NCBI GenBank assembly: GCA_002083555.1
Contig: MSXN01000022.1
Coordinates: forward strand, 13,083 to 77,082
Length of the DNA: 64,000 bases
Source of the DNA: Nitrospira sp. ST-bin5
GTDB lineage: Bacteria > Nitrospirota > Nitrospiria > Nitrospirales > Nitrospiraceae
Direction: 5' to 3'
Shown here: positions 26,620 through 34,815 of the stretch, piece after piece
Numbering within the stretch: position 1 is the stretch's first letter
Layout: each line of letters starts with the position of its first letter
Translations under genes and position numbers: made by a program
Notes under the pieces: model-generated
The model's input: the letters and a program-made list of their open reading frames with translations, nothing else
What the model was told of the DNA's origin: nothing
Database searches by the model: none

Positions 26620-28134
26620 TCAGAAATACGTGGCAGCAGAGATGACCAGGGCACTGTCGTGGATGCGCTGGCCGCTATTCGGATTGAATGCTTTGGGCAT
26701 GTACTGGTAGCTGATTTTGAAGACCGCATCTTCAACCGGCCGATAGTTCAAGCCGAAAGAAATCTGTTCAAGTTGACCTTGGTTCTCTCCTCGGTTGTCG
26801 CGATTCAAGTTCACCTGGTCATAACGAATCACGGCTGTGAAGGTAGAGCCCTCGCCGAACCTCTTGGGTGAGAGGGCGGTCAAGAAGGAGGGCATGAAGT
26901 GATAGTTGCCCTGGATATAGAACCCTTGCATCCGTTGAGGCGGAGCGGCCAGGGGATTAAACGTATTGATTCCCGTCAGTGTTGTGCCTGGAGCAAAACC
27001 AATGGTATTGCCGGGGATGGCACGAGAGTTTCCTCTTGCATAGGCCCAGGCCGCTTCACCGATGATCTCAAACGGTCCCTTTTGGAGTGTCCAATCAACT
27101 GCCGTAATGCTTAGGGGGTTGTAGCTGCTCGGGGAGGAGTTACCGAAATAACCGGATCCGGCGACCTCGATGCCGAGGATCGGGCTAAAGGCCACACGGC
27201 CGGAGACGGCTTTACCATTATTGATATCAAGACCGTCAGCGGTGCTTTCGCATTTTCGTTGGCGAGAGTTTTTCGTGCCGGTTTCCTCGCTGATGCGCGG
27301 AGTGCCGTCAGGATCACTCCCACAAGGGCCGGTCGTCACATAGAGCTCGTAGTCTAGTTTACTGGTTGGACCCGGGTAGAACGTGCCGTAGATACCCGCG
27401 CCCGTCTCGGACATCGTCGAGGGAATGATGAACTGGCTGACAAGCGGGCGGTCCGTCAAGTCGTTCAACGGAGAGTCATGGAGTAAGTTAAACTTGCCGA
27501 TCGGGACCAAGAGAATACCCGCACGAATATTGAATGGTTCGCTGATGAGGTAGTCCACATGCGCAAACTCCAAGCTGATTTCTGTTTCTCCGGCCCCTCT
27601 AATCCCGTGTTCGATCTCAAGTTCAGAGGCAAACTTCAGATGCTCGGTAATGTCCGCATAAATGAACGGAACGAAACGCTGCTGGTCGAACCCGTTCGTG
27701 GTTCCCTGGTTGTTTCGGATGGCGTTATAGTCGCCCGTTTCCATGACGCCGTTTCGGTGGCTCCGATACTGGATGTCCATGTAGCCGCCCACGATGGCCT
27801 TCGGGGCTGCCACAAACGGCTTCGCATAGACCAAGCGGCCTGACCCACTCGATCCGAATGACAGAGGCGCCTGTGTCTGCATACGAAGGTCTTTGCCGAC
27901 CTCAGGAAGGGAGCCGATTCCTGGTTCATTCGACATGTTTGAGACCCCGTCCCGCCGTTCCGAGGCTCCTTCCTGACGTTCATGCTCCTGATATTGTTTA
28001 ATTGTGGCTCGATGTTGGCGCAGTTCCTCTTCCACCTGCTTGAGTCGATCCTCAAGGGTCTTGTCTTCAGCGAATGCGGGGAGCCCGGGCCAGAATGCGA
28101 TGATAAGCACGCCCAGTCGTAATGCCGACTTCAT
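26620..28134 (-). CDS. Outer-membrane porin-like beta-barrel protein (paralogue B)
   Basis: A 504-residue protein with a clear signal peptide (about residues 1-22, ending PAFA) and a short charged coiled coil (EDRLKQVEEELRQH). A long alternating-hydrophobic region follows, ending in ATYF, the terminal aromatic signal of outer-membrane barrels. Stretches such as GKFNLLHDSPLNDLTDRP, GAGIYGTFYP and GFYIQGNYHFMP recur almost word for word in the protein encoded at 30066-31541, so the two are paralogues. Substrate unknown. ATG 28134 is chosen for the AAGGAGA site seven bases upstream and the signal peptide. A terminator at 28243-28280 separates it from the FMN operon, so it needs its own promoter. 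Confidence 0.82.
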   Translation of the reverse strand: MKSALRLGVLIIAFWPGLPAFAEDKTLEDRLKQVEEELRQHRATIKQYQEHERQEGASERRDGVSNMSNEPGIGSLPEVGKDLRMQTQAPLSFGSSGSGRLVYAKPFVAAPKAIVGGYMDIQYRSHRNGVMETGDYNAIRNNQGTTNGFDQQRFVPFIYADITEHLKFASELEIEHGIRGAGETEISLEFAHVDYLISEPFNIRAGILLVPIGKFNLLHDSPLNDLTDRPLVSQFIIPSTMSETGAGIYGTFYPGPTSKLDYELYVTTGPCGSDPDGTPRISEETGTKNSRQRKCESTADGLDINNGKAVSGRVAFSPILGIEVAGSGYFGNSSPSSYNPLSITAVDWTLQKGPFEIIGEAAWAYARGNSRAIPGNTIGFAPGTTLTGINTFNPLAAPPQRMQGFYIQGNYHFMPSFLTALSPKRFGEGSTFTAVIRYDQVNLNRDNRGENQGQLEQISFGLNYRPVEDAVFKISYQYMPKAFNPNSGQRIHDSALVISAATYF

Positions 28135-28242
28135 GACAGTTCTCCTTTGTAAAGCGAATGAAGTGCGACTCGGGGCGCTGAGGCCTCTGGCCTGGTCGAT
28201 GACGAATGTGTAAGACGCTCCCTTCACGAGAGGTACGAGGTG

Positions 28243-28280
28243 AAATAAAAAGCCCAAGACCACGCTCGTGATCTTGGGCT
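28243..28280 (-). terminator. Rho-independent terminator of the FMN-binding operon
   Basis: Arms AGCCCAAGA (28251-28259) and TCTTGGGCT (28272-28280), with inner CACG/CGTG pairing. On the minus strand they are followed by TTTTTATTT. It lies 54 bases after the last gene of the operon. Confidence 0.88.
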
Positions 28281-28333
28281 CTGGGTGAACAACCTCTGGC
28301 CTGTCTAAATTGTCTGAACCGCGCCGAGTGCTG

Positions 28334-28852
28334 CTAGGTCTCCTCGGGACGTTTCCCGCCCATGAGGGGCTGCTTGAGAATCCACATTTCGTGCATGGGA
28401 ATCCACATCATGATCAAAAACGTCACCATCATCAGCGTATCACCGGTCAACATAGTCAACACGAAGACGGGCGACACGTAGCTGATCAACCAGGGCGACA
28501 GTAAATCCAACCCCACACCGGCAAAGGAGAGCCAGGTCATCCAAATCTTCATGGCCTGGCTGGCGCTCGTCAAATACAGTACATGGACGAGAATCATGAA
28601 GACGACCGGCATGGTGAAGAGGTGAAAATGGGTCACCTCCGCCAGTTCCCGGAACGACATCGGCTCGCCGAACGTGGCATCCGATCCCCGATAGTGTTCT
28701 GCAATGCCTTGCGGCGACAAGCTGGTCATACTGTGAGCCCAGAAGAACGAAAATAAAAACCCGATCAACATCAAGAGCAGAAACTGTGTGTACAGCAGTC
28801 TGATATGCCGATCGGAATCCCGGAGCTTGAATCGTTGATTAAAGTTTTTCAT
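28334..28852 (-). CDS. Four-helix inner-membrane protein of the flavin locus
   Basis: A 172-residue protein I do not recognise by name. It has four hydrophobic segments, at about residues 22-40, 78-96, 102-122 and 128-150. Histidines lie at membrane edges: THFHLF and ILVHVLYLT in the second helix and PMHEMW after the fourth. They could bind haem or a quinone site, which would suit passing electrons from the membrane to the periplasmic flavoprotein encoded just upstream. That role is inference from position. Last gene before a strong terminator. Confidence 0.7.
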   Translation of the reverse strand: MKNFNQRFKLRDSDRHIRLLYTQFLLLMLIGFLFSFFWAHSMTSLSPQGIAEHYRGSDATFGEPMSFRELAEVTHFHLFTMPVVFMILVHVLYLTSASQAMKIWMTWLSFAGVGLDLLSPWLISYVSPVFVLTMLTGDTLMMVTFLIMMWIPMHEMWILKQPLMGGKRPEET

Positions 28853-28875
28853 AGGGGACGCTCGGTCCGCTTCGT

Positions 28876-29562
28876 TTAGTTGCCGAAAATGGATGTAAAA
28901 ATGCCCTTCTCAGATTTACGGGACGCGACCGTATCGCTTCCCAACCCGGCCGGCTTTAAGTAAAACTCGTCGACGAGAACCAGCACGCGTTTGACGCCGG
29001 CGCTCATAGAGCGTACGGACATGGTGGCGCCGCTGATATTGATGATGTCTTTGTTGATCCGGATCGGGTCGGACACCGTTCTCCCGTCGTATTGCGAGTT
29101 GAATCGCTTCTTTCCGACTTCGCTCCCTTTGGCGTCGCGAAACACCAGCAACTCCACGTCGGTGCAGGTGCCCTTGGGATCGACCCCGACCATATAAGTC
29201 ATGTGTTTATATTTGCCGATGGTGTTATGGATCATGGCATAGCCGTCGACCTTGTCTCCGGTTTCACCGATATACAACTCGAACGACTCTTCCGGAAACT
29301 TCCAGCCGATCCGTTGCTCGATGAGCTCTTTCTTCTCCGGTGTCAGGCGGATCAGTTCCTTGTGTACGCGTTGCGACTTGGGGAGGATCGTTTTTACGGC
29401 CTCTTCTTCCGTCATAAATTCTTCATACTTGAAGTCGTCGTCCTTCAGATACCGGCGAAGTTCGGAATCCCAGACTTTTTCGCTGGCCAGAACGGGGAGT
29501 GCCGAGGCTGCAAGCAACACAGTGACGGTGATGGTGCGGAACGCACTCAGTTGAGAGAACAT
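28876..29562 (-). CDS. Exported FMN-binding domain protein (probable ApbE substrate)
   Basis: A 228-residue periplasmic protein: signal peptide at residues 1-27 (ending PVLAS), then an acidic helical part and an RnfG/NqrC-like FMN-binding domain. The motif SGATMS, with T180 as the predicted FMN attachment residue, matches the S-G-A-T flavinylation site, and the helix GVKRVLVLVDEFYL follows. ApbE attaches FMN covalently to such threonines, and apbE lies divergently at 32008. ATG 29562 has AAAGGAGC upstream; the longer frame lacks a signal peptide. Its start overlaps the end of the upstream lipoprotein gene by 16 bases. It would pass electrons in the periplasm; the acceptor is unknown. Confidence 0.85.
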   Translation of the reverse strand: MFSQLSAFRTITVTVLLAASALPVLASEKVWDSELRRYLKDDDFKYEEFMTEEEAVKTILPKSQRVHKELIRLTPEKKELIEQRIGWKFPEESFELYIGETGDKVDGYAMIHNTIGKYKHMTYMVGVDPKGTCTDVELLVFRDAKGSEVGKKRFNSQYDGRTVSDPIRINKDIINISGATMSVRSMSAGVKRVLVLVDEFYLKPAGLGSDTVASRKSEKGIFTSIFGN

Positions 29563-30005
29563 CCATGCTCCTTTAGTTTCGTGTCCAGGCGGCTTTGTAC
29601 ATCCGTCATGACCTCCGCCGAGGGATCGGTGGAGGCCCAGCCGAAGAGGCGCGAGCCGCCGCGGAAGGCCCATCGCTGCCGTTCTTCGGCAAAGGCGACC
29701 TTGGTGACATCGTCCAGCCGCTTGACGATGAGCGTCATGCGGGACCGATCTTTGCTATCCCCTACTTCACGTTGGAGGGCACCAAAGGTCCGTCCGGGCA
29801 TGGGAATTTCAAGCCAGCCGGTGACGATCATGCCGGCCTCTTTATCTTTTGTGACGATCGCACGATCCTTCACGGCCTCAAGCGCCGCCTCCCAGGCATG
29901 GTCATAGCTGCACACCGCAAAGCGCTGTTGCATGCCGCTCATGGAGGCGCAAGCCGTCAATAGCGTCGGCAGGAGGAGTAGTGTGAAAAGTCGTTGCATC
30001 ATCAT
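29547..30005 (-). CDS. Lipoprotein of unknown function
   Basis: A 152-residue protein with the lipobox LLTAC at about residues 15-19, so predicted to be lipid-anchored. The mature part begins with a helix around DHAWEAALEAVKDRAI and then a strand-rich GMIVTGWLEIPMPG region, a fold often seen in small envelope lipoproteins, but I cannot name the family. Three consecutive ATG codons make the exact start uncertain by two residues. Co-directional with the porin upstream and overlapping the FMN-protein gene downstream. Confidence 0.75.
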   Translation of the reverse strand: MMMQRLFTLLLLPTLLTACASMSGMQQRFAVCSYDHAWEAALEAVKDRAIVTKDKEAGMIVTGWLEIPMPGRTFGALQREVGDSKDRSRMTLIVKRLDDVTKVAFAEERQRWAFRGGSRLFGWASTDPSAEVMTDVQSRLDTKLKEHGCSLN

Positions 30006-30025
30006 GTCCGGTCTGGTTTCTCCAT

Positions 30026-30056
30026 GAGGGACCGTCCCATGTTGGGGCGGCCCCTC
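30026..30056. other. Intercistronic hairpin after the first porin gene
   Basis: Arms GAGGGACCGTCCC (30026-30038) and GGGGCGGCCCCTC (30044-30056) pair with two mismatches around a five-base loop, with no T run. The position matches the hairpin after the other porin gene. Confidence 0.55.
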
Positions 30057-30065
30057 GAGATCCTT

Positions 30066-31541
30066 TTAGAAGTATGTGGCTGCCTGGATCAGGAAGCCGT
30101 TGCCGTTCATCGGGCTCCCCGATGAACCTAGATCGCCCGCGGGGACGAGACCCTTTGCATCTTTCTGGGTGTTGAATTGCCAGTCGAACTTGATGACAGT
30201 ATCTTCGATCGGCCGGAAGTTCAGGCCAAGGGTCAAGCGCTCAAGCTCCCGCTGACCTCCCAGCGCATTTTGCTTGGTGCGACCGTCCGTGTCGGTATTG
30301 ACGTGTTCCCACCGGACAACGGCAGTGAATGTCGACGCGTCCGTGAAGTGGCTGGGCGCCCAGGTCTTCAGAAACTCCGGCATGAAATGATAATTGCCCT
30401 GAATGTAATAGCCTTGCATGCCGGCCGGTCCAATGCCTCTGCTGGCTACCCCGGTCGCATTATTGTTGCTGATTCTCGTCCAGGCCGATTCTCCGATCAC
30501 TTCGAACGGGCCGCGCTGCAAGGTCCAGTCCAAGGCAACAATGTCGATCGTGCCCGAGTCGACCGTTCCGGCCGATGGTTTATAGGCGCCATGGTAGCCG
30601 GATCCGGCGACTTCGATGCCCAGCATTGGGCTGAAGGCCACACGGCCGACGATGGCTTTGTTGTCATCCCGATCCCGGGAGACGCTGCCTCGTGCGCTTC
30701 GCACGCCCAGGTCGGTAATGCCGCCGGCAGTCTGGCTCATGCCGTTGACCGCATAGAGTTCGTAGTCGATCTTCGACAGTGAGGAGGGGTACAGAGTCCC
30801 GTAAATACCGGCACCGGCTTCAAACCAGGTGCTGGGAATGATAATCCGGGAGACCATCGGGCGATCTACCAGGTCGTTCAGGGGGGAGTCGTGTAGGAGG
30901 TTGAACTTACCGACCGGCATCAAAAGGATACCAGCACGGAGGTTGATGGCCTCATGGATCAAGTAGTCGAGTTGTGCGAACTCGATCTGCATCGATCCGT
31001 CTCCAAACGTGTTTCCAGCACCAGTTTGCGGGGCATTGATGCCGCCGCGCTCGATCTCGATTTCTGTGGCGAACTTGATGTGGTCGGTGATGTCTGCATA
31101 AATAAACGGCACCATCCGCTGCTGACCGAAGCTGTTACGGCTGGGATTATCCAGGCTCTGACGCGAGAGGTTGTTGTACATCACATCGACATAGCCGCCG
31201 ACCGTCGCTTTGGGTGCGCTCAAGAATGGTTTCGCATAGATCAGTTTTCCTGATCCGGTCGATCCGAACCCGAGAGGAACATTTTCCTCGCCCTTGCGTC
31301 CGACTCGAATGTCGACTATTGGGCCGGTGGCAACAGGGTACTGGACAGCGCCCGGCTGGCCTTCCTTCTTTTCCATGACTCGTTCGGCCGAACTTTCGTG
31401 CCGTTCGTGTTCCTGCATCCGCTTGTTGACGGCGTCATCGACCATTCGCTTAATGTCCTCCGGGGTCATATCGACTGCCCAAGCCGGCATGGCCGACAAG
31501 CTGGCGATGACGAGAGCCCCGAGGATTGACCGCATCTTCAT
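30066..31541 (-). CDS. Outer-membrane porin-like beta-barrel protein (paralogue A)
   Basis: A 491-residue protein with a signal peptide (about 1-22, ending PAWA) and a short helical region rich in charge (KRMVDDAVNKRMQEHERHE). A barrel-like body follows, ending with the aromatic terminus ATYF. It shares phrases such as GKLIYAKPFLSAPKA, GKFNLLHDSPLND and GYYIQGNYHFMPEFL with paralogue B at 26620-28134. ATG 31541 is supported by GGAGGAT. It is the second gene of a unit whose promoter carries a Fur box, so it may be an iron-responsive channel. The transported compound is unknown. Confidence 0.83.
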   Translation of the reverse strand: MKMRSILGALVIASLSAMPAWAVDMTPEDIKRMVDDAVNKRMQEHERHESSAERVMEKKEGQPGAVQYPVATGPIVDIRVGRKGEENVPLGFGSTGSGKLIYAKPFLSAPKATVGGYVDVMYNNLSRQSLDNPSRNSFGQQRMVPFIYADITDHIKFATEIEIERGGINAPQTGAGNTFGDGSMQIEFAQLDYLIHEAINLRAGILLMPVGKFNLLHDSPLNDLVDRPMVSRIIIPSTWFEAGAGIYGTLYPSSLSKIDYELYAVNGMSQTAGGITDLGVRSARGSVSRDRDDNKAIVGRVAFSPMLGIEVAGSGYHGAYKPSAGTVDSGTIDIVALDWTLQRGPFEVIGESAWTRISNNNATGVASRGIGPAGMQGYYIQGNYHFMPEFLKTWAPSHFTDASTFTAVVRWEHVNTDTDGRTKQNALGGQRELERLTLGLNFRPIEDTVIKFDWQFNTQKDAKGLVPAGDLGSSGSPMNGNGFLIQAATYF

Positions 31542-31675
31542 CGGTATCCTCCACGGTGAGTTGGGTTGTGGTCTGACTCGGGACTCGGTGGTCTCTGGTC
31601 TGGTGGCGGCGAACAAAATCGAACCTCGAATGAATAGTGTTGTCGTCTTGAGAAAGCCTCCTTTCATAAATCGAC

Positions 31676-31855
31676 TCATGATGCGACGGCGCCCCATCCT
31701 TCGATGGATGAGAAGGGGATGACGACGATGCGTTTGCAACGTTTGCATTTCAGCTCGATCCCCTGTCCGCGTACTTTGGCAATCAATTGCCCGCACTCGC
31801 AGCGGGTTTCATTGCCGTGGCAGGTGTCCGGTTTCGACGTTCGCGTGGTAACCAT
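31676..31855 (-). CDS. Com-like zinc-ribbon small protein
   Basis: A 59-residue product starting with ATG at 31855 and ending with TGA at 31676-31678. Cysteines are at positions 12, 19, 21, 37 and 40, in TRCECGQLIAKV and IELKCKRCKR. That arrangement resembles the Com protein of phage Mu, a zinc-binding activator of mom translation, and its chromosomal relatives. AAGGA lies 12 bases before the start. It is the first reading frame after a promoter with a Fur box and precedes the porin by 134 bases. It could bind nucleic acid and tune the operon; this is inference. Confidence 0.72.
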   Translation of the reverse strand: MVTTRTSKPDTCHGNETRCECGQLIAKVRGQGIELKCKRCKRIVVIPFSSIEGWGAVAS

Positions 31856-31883
31856 AGCGTGCCGGGATCCTTGTAAATGAAAT

Positions 31884-31898
31884 TGAGAACGATTATTA
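31884..31898 (-). promoter_or_regulatory. Fur-box-like operator
   Basis: TGAGAACGATTATTA matches 11 of 14 informative positions of the 7-1-7 Fur consensus TGATAATNATTATCA. It overlaps the -10 of the minus-strand promoter, where a repressor would block transcription. Confidence 0.75.
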
Positions 31899-31925
31899 AT
31901 ATCCCGGAAGAGGCTCCATTGTCAA
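31896..31925 (-). promoter_or_regulatory. Promoter of the Com-like/porin/FMN operon
   Basis: On the minus strand, a perfect -35 TTGACA (31920-31925) and TATTAA (31896-31901) are separated by 18 bases. The predicted start of transcription is near 31889, about 34 bases before the Com-like gene. Confidence 0.7.
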
Positions 31926-31948
31926 GAGGGCATCGTGTGTCGCATAGT
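31919..31948 (+). promoter_or_regulatory. Candidate divergent promoter of apbE
   Basis: TTGTCA (31919-31924) and CATAGT (31943-31948) with an 18-base spacer. The -35 shares bases with the -35 of the opposite promoter, so the two would compete or be co-regulated. Confidence 0.45.
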
Positions 31949-32007
31949 GGCGCAGTGTGGATGAGTTGTTCGCATGTCTAGGGGGCAGAATCTGAAAGGG
32001 TAGGGGT

Positions 32008-33024
32008 ATGATGCGCGCGTGCTGCTCGGGAGTGTTTGGAGTGCTGGCAGTCATTCTGCTTGCAGGGTGCGGTTCGGTTCGTTCCAGTGAACTGCCGGTC
32101 GTGGTCAAGCGCACTCAGATGCAGATGGGGACGCTGGTCTCCATCACGGTTGTGGCACCCTCTCGGGAGATTGGTCGCTCTTCCATAGAGGCAGGATTTC
32201 GTGAAATCAAGAGACTTGAGCAGATGCTCAGTACCTGGATCCAGACGAGTGAATTGTCGCAAGTGAATGCGGCTGCTGGGCAACGGCCTGTGGTGGTTGG
32301 TCCGGAAACACTGGACCTGATTGTGCGTTCACTTGAAATGGCCGGTCTCACGGAAGGCGGATTTAATATTGCGGTCGGACCGGCGGTGGAGGCCTGGAGT
32401 GTGACAGACCGCCAGCGCGTTCCGAGTCATGCGGAATTACAGTCACTCAAGTCGCTCGTTGATTGGACTACGATCCAAATTGATCGCCAGGCCCGCACCA
32501 TTTTTTTGCCTAAACCTGGCATGCGCATTGATGTCGGTGGAGTCGGGAAGGGGTATGCGGCGGATCGCGCCGTCGACGTGCTGAAGCGGGCCGGCGCACG
32601 AGGAGGCGTGGTGGCGCTTTCAGGTGATATCAAAACGTTCGGCGATCTACCCGGCATGCAGGGCTTTCCCGTCGGCATTCGCCATCCGCGGCAGAAAGAT
32701 GCGATGGCCGCGACGATCGATCTCAAAAACGAGGCTATTTCCACGGCAGGCGACTACGAACGGTACTTTGAGCAGGATGGAGTGCGCTATCACCACATCC
32801 TCGACCCGCAGTCGCTGCAGCCAGCGCGGAAATGCCAGAGCGTCACCGTGATTGCCGCCGAAGGGACCGTCGCAGACGGGCTTGATACAGGAATTTTTGT
32901 CCTTGGGCCGGAACGTGGAATGGCGTTGGTCGAGCGTCTGCCGGATGTCGAAGCCGTCATCATCGATGATCAAGGGGAGATGACCGTGTCGTCGGGGCTT
33001 CGATCTCGTCTGCGGTATCCGTAG
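32008..33024 (+). CDS. apbE: FAD:protein FMN transferase
   Basis: Transfers FMN from FAD to a threonine or serine of target proteins in the periplasm, using magnesium. The 338-residue product is a predicted lipoprotein (LLAGC near residue 22). ApbE landmarks are MQMGTLVSITV, GGFNIAVGPAVEAW, RIDVGGVGKGYAAD, GGVVALSGDIKTFG and the DGLDTGIFVLG segment. The size is normal. ATG 32008 follows AAAGGGTAGGGG. It is divergent from an operon that encodes an exported protein with an S-G-A-T site, the obvious substrate. Confidence 0.95.
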   Translation: MMRACCSGVFGVLAVILLAGCGSVRSSELPVVVKRTQMQMGTLVSITVVAPSREIGRSSIEAGFREIKRLEQMLSTWIQTSELSQVNAAAGQRPVVVGPETLDLIVRSLEMAGLTEGGFNIAVGPAVEAWSVTDRQRVPSHAELQSLKSLVDWTTIQIDRQARTIFLPKPGMRIDVGGVGKGYAADRAVDVLKRAGARGGVVALSGDIKTFGDLPGMQGFPVGIRHPRQKDAMAATIDLKNEAISTAGDYERYFEQDGVRYHHILDPQSLQPARKCQSVTVIAAEGTVADGLDTGIFVLGPERGMALVERLPDVEAVIIDDQGEMTVSSGLRSRLRYP

Positions 33025-33051
33025 ACGGATTTTTTTCGAGAGGGGAACACG

Positions 33052-33426
33052 ATGGCTCAAAGATGGGGGCATGAGATAATGCGATGGATTCGGTTTTGTC
33101 TGGTTCTGGGGCTCGTCTGCTGCGGCGCCTGCAGTGAGTTTGAAACAGGCTACTTTCAGAGCAAGGTGAATCAGGTCACGCAGGAGGAAGTAGCGAAGCG
33201 CTACGGAATGCCGCATAAGCAAGAGAAGCAACAAGGCGGGCGTTCCCTCTGGACCTATTATGTGCGGGGAAGCGGGACCAGCGGCTATAGCGGGTATGCC
33301 AGAGCGGAGTATTGCCGGGCCTATTTGCTCACCTTTGATCAGCAGGGAATGTTGCGCGACTGGCATGACCAGGACTGTGCGACGAAGCCGGCGAAAATCA
33401 CCGAGCCGTTTTCAGGTCGTAACTGA
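33052..33426 (+). CDS. Small exported protein, BamE/SmpA-like
   Basis: A 124-residue protein with an N-terminal hydrophobic segment rich in cysteine (VLGLVCCGACS), so a lipoprotein or signal-peptide protein. The part VTQEEVAKRYGMPHKQ...SLWTYYV resembles the BamE/SmpA-type fold common in small outer-membrane lipoproteins. ATG 33052 follows GAGAGGGGAA. It is probably co-transcribed with apbE, and its 3' end overlaps the convergent tonB gene by 29 bases. Confidence 0.65.
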   Translation: MAQRWGHEIMRWIRFCLVLGLVCCGACSEFETGYFQSKVNQVTQEEVAKRYGMPHKQEKQQGGRSLWTYYVRGSGTSGYSGYARAEYCRAYLLTFDQQGMLRDWHDQDCATKPAKITEPFSGRN

Positions 33427-34441
33427 TCGAAAACTTGATGGGGCGCTGCGGGCGACCGAGCGGGCGTGAGAGCTTGATCGGCGGGCCTTGCTCCACGTCG
33501 GCAATGGCCGCTTGATCGAGCACAGTATTGCCAGAGCTTTTGGCAATTTTCACATCCGTCAACGTGCCGTTCTCATGGAGCATTGCCACCAGCACGACTT
33601 TCCCCTGCACGCCTTCCAGTCGTAGGGTTGCGGGATAGTGCTTTTCCAGATCGGTAATCCATCTTCCCATCAACGCTGAGAGCCAGCCGTCATCCGGTTT
33701 TGCTGTGCCCGTCTGACCTGGCTGAATTTCTGGAGCGGCTGGTGTGACAGATTGCTGGGTTGCCGTGGATGTATCTGCGGTCCTGCCGGGCGTAGGTACT
33801 GGTTGGTGTGGGAGGTCCACTTCCGTGCGAACAGGCTCAGGCGCGCTCGGTGCCGGCTCAGGAACACTGGTTGCTGTGCTGGCCGGCGCGGAGGCTGACG
33901 CTGGTTCGGGGGGGGAGACTGAATGCGCGGGCGGTGGTATATCGGCCAGGGCTGTTGTGGGTGGAGCCTCAGGTGATTTCATGGCAACGGGCGACTGGGG
34001 GCGTGGCTGGTCACGGACTGGCTCAGGCGTGGGCTCAGGCTTTGAGGGCGCTGCGGCTTGTATCGGAGGAAAGGGGGCCGGTTCAGCACGAGGCGGTGTG
34101 ATAGGGGTGTGTATCGGCGGTGGTGGGGCAGGGAGAACGGGAGAGGGCAAGGGCTGAACAGGTGCGGGTTCCGGTGGTCTCGGGGCGAGAACCTGCGACT
34201 GCCTTGGGGGCGGCGGAGTCGGCGGCGACTCGTTGGCGGCAGTCGGCGAGTGAGGTATCGCAGCCGGTTGAACCATGGCGACATTCCACTCGAATGGTTT
34301 CTCCAGCACTGCCAGTTGCATCTGTTGAAGTAATACCATTGCTCCGAGCACAAGGCTGCCATGAAGGACAAGCGAAACCAGCCACCCTGCTTTATGCGCT
34401 CCGCCGGCATTCAGCCGATCCTGTTTTTCGACCTGCCTCAC
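33398..34441 (-). CDS. tonB: TonB-family energy transducer
   Basis: A 347-residue protein with one N-terminal transmembrane helix (about 18-38) and a long proline-rich periplasmic linker of about 200 residues. The C-terminal TonB domain has HYPATLRLEGVQGKVVLVAML and VLDQAAIADV. It couples the proton gradient, through ExbB-ExbD, to outer-membrane receptors. No TonB-dependent receptor gene is present in the window. Four-base overlap with exbD. Confidence 0.9.
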   Translation of the reverse strand: MRQVEKQDRLNAGGAHKAGWLVSLVLHGSLVLGAMVLLQQMQLAVLEKPFEWNVAMVQPAAIPHSPTAANESPPTPPPPRQSQVLAPRPPEPAPVQPLPSPVLPAPPPPIHTPITPPRAEPAPFPPIQAAAPSKPEPTPEPVRDQPRPQSPVAMKSPEAPPTTALADIPPPAHSVSPPEPASASAPASTATSVPEPAPSAPEPVRTEVDLPHQPVPTPGRTADTSTATQQSVTPAAPEIQPGQTGTAKPDDGWLSALMGRWITDLEKHYPATLRLEGVQGKVVLVAMLHENGTLTDVKIAKSSGNTVLDQAAIADVEQGPPIKLSRPLGRPQRPIKFSISYDLKTAR

Positions 34442-34815
34442 AGCCGGATGACCTCAAGGCTGACCTGTTGGAATCCCAATCCTCTGACTTCGTCGACGAG
34501 GGCGACGAAGCGTTCAAGCACGGTCACTTTATCCGCCCGAACGACCACTGCCGAGTCGCGCGATTCTCCACCGAGCGCAGCAGGCAAGCCGTCATCCGGT
34601 ATGGGTTTGTCGTTTAGAAAGAGATGCCCTTCCGATGTGAGCGTGATGACCAGGGGCACATCTTTGCGGTCGCTGACCGACTTCGCTTTGGCCAGATTGA
34701 CCGGGATCTGCCCCGTGCTGATGAAGGTGGCGGTGGTCAGGACGATGACTAGCAGCACGAGCATGACATCCACGAGCGGGATGACGTTGATTTGATCAAC
34801 TTGCTGACGATCCAT
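34438..34815 (-). CDS. exbD: Biopolymer transport protein ExbD
   Basis: A 125-residue bitopic protein: a short cytoplasmic N-terminus (QQVDQINVIPLVDVMLVLL) with the membrane-embedded aspartate required for proton flow, then a periplasmic domain. Length and pattern are typical of ExbD/TolR. It overlaps exbB by 20 bases and tonB by four, so the order exbB-exbD-tonB is tightly coupled. The adjacent ferric-iron transporter argues for ExbD rather than TolR. Confidence 0.92.
   Translation of the reverse strand: MDRQQVDQINVIPLVDVMLVLLVIVLTTATFISTGQIPVNLAKAKSVSDRKDVPLVITLTSEGHLFLNDKPIPDDGLPAALGGESRDSAVVVRADKVTVLERFVALVDEVRGLGFQQVSLEVIRL

Noticed and set aside
33744..34157. A glycine-rich 137-codon plus-strand frame resembling a repeat protein
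   Set aside because: It is the antisense reading of the proline-rich linker of tonB; proline codons read backwards give glycine.
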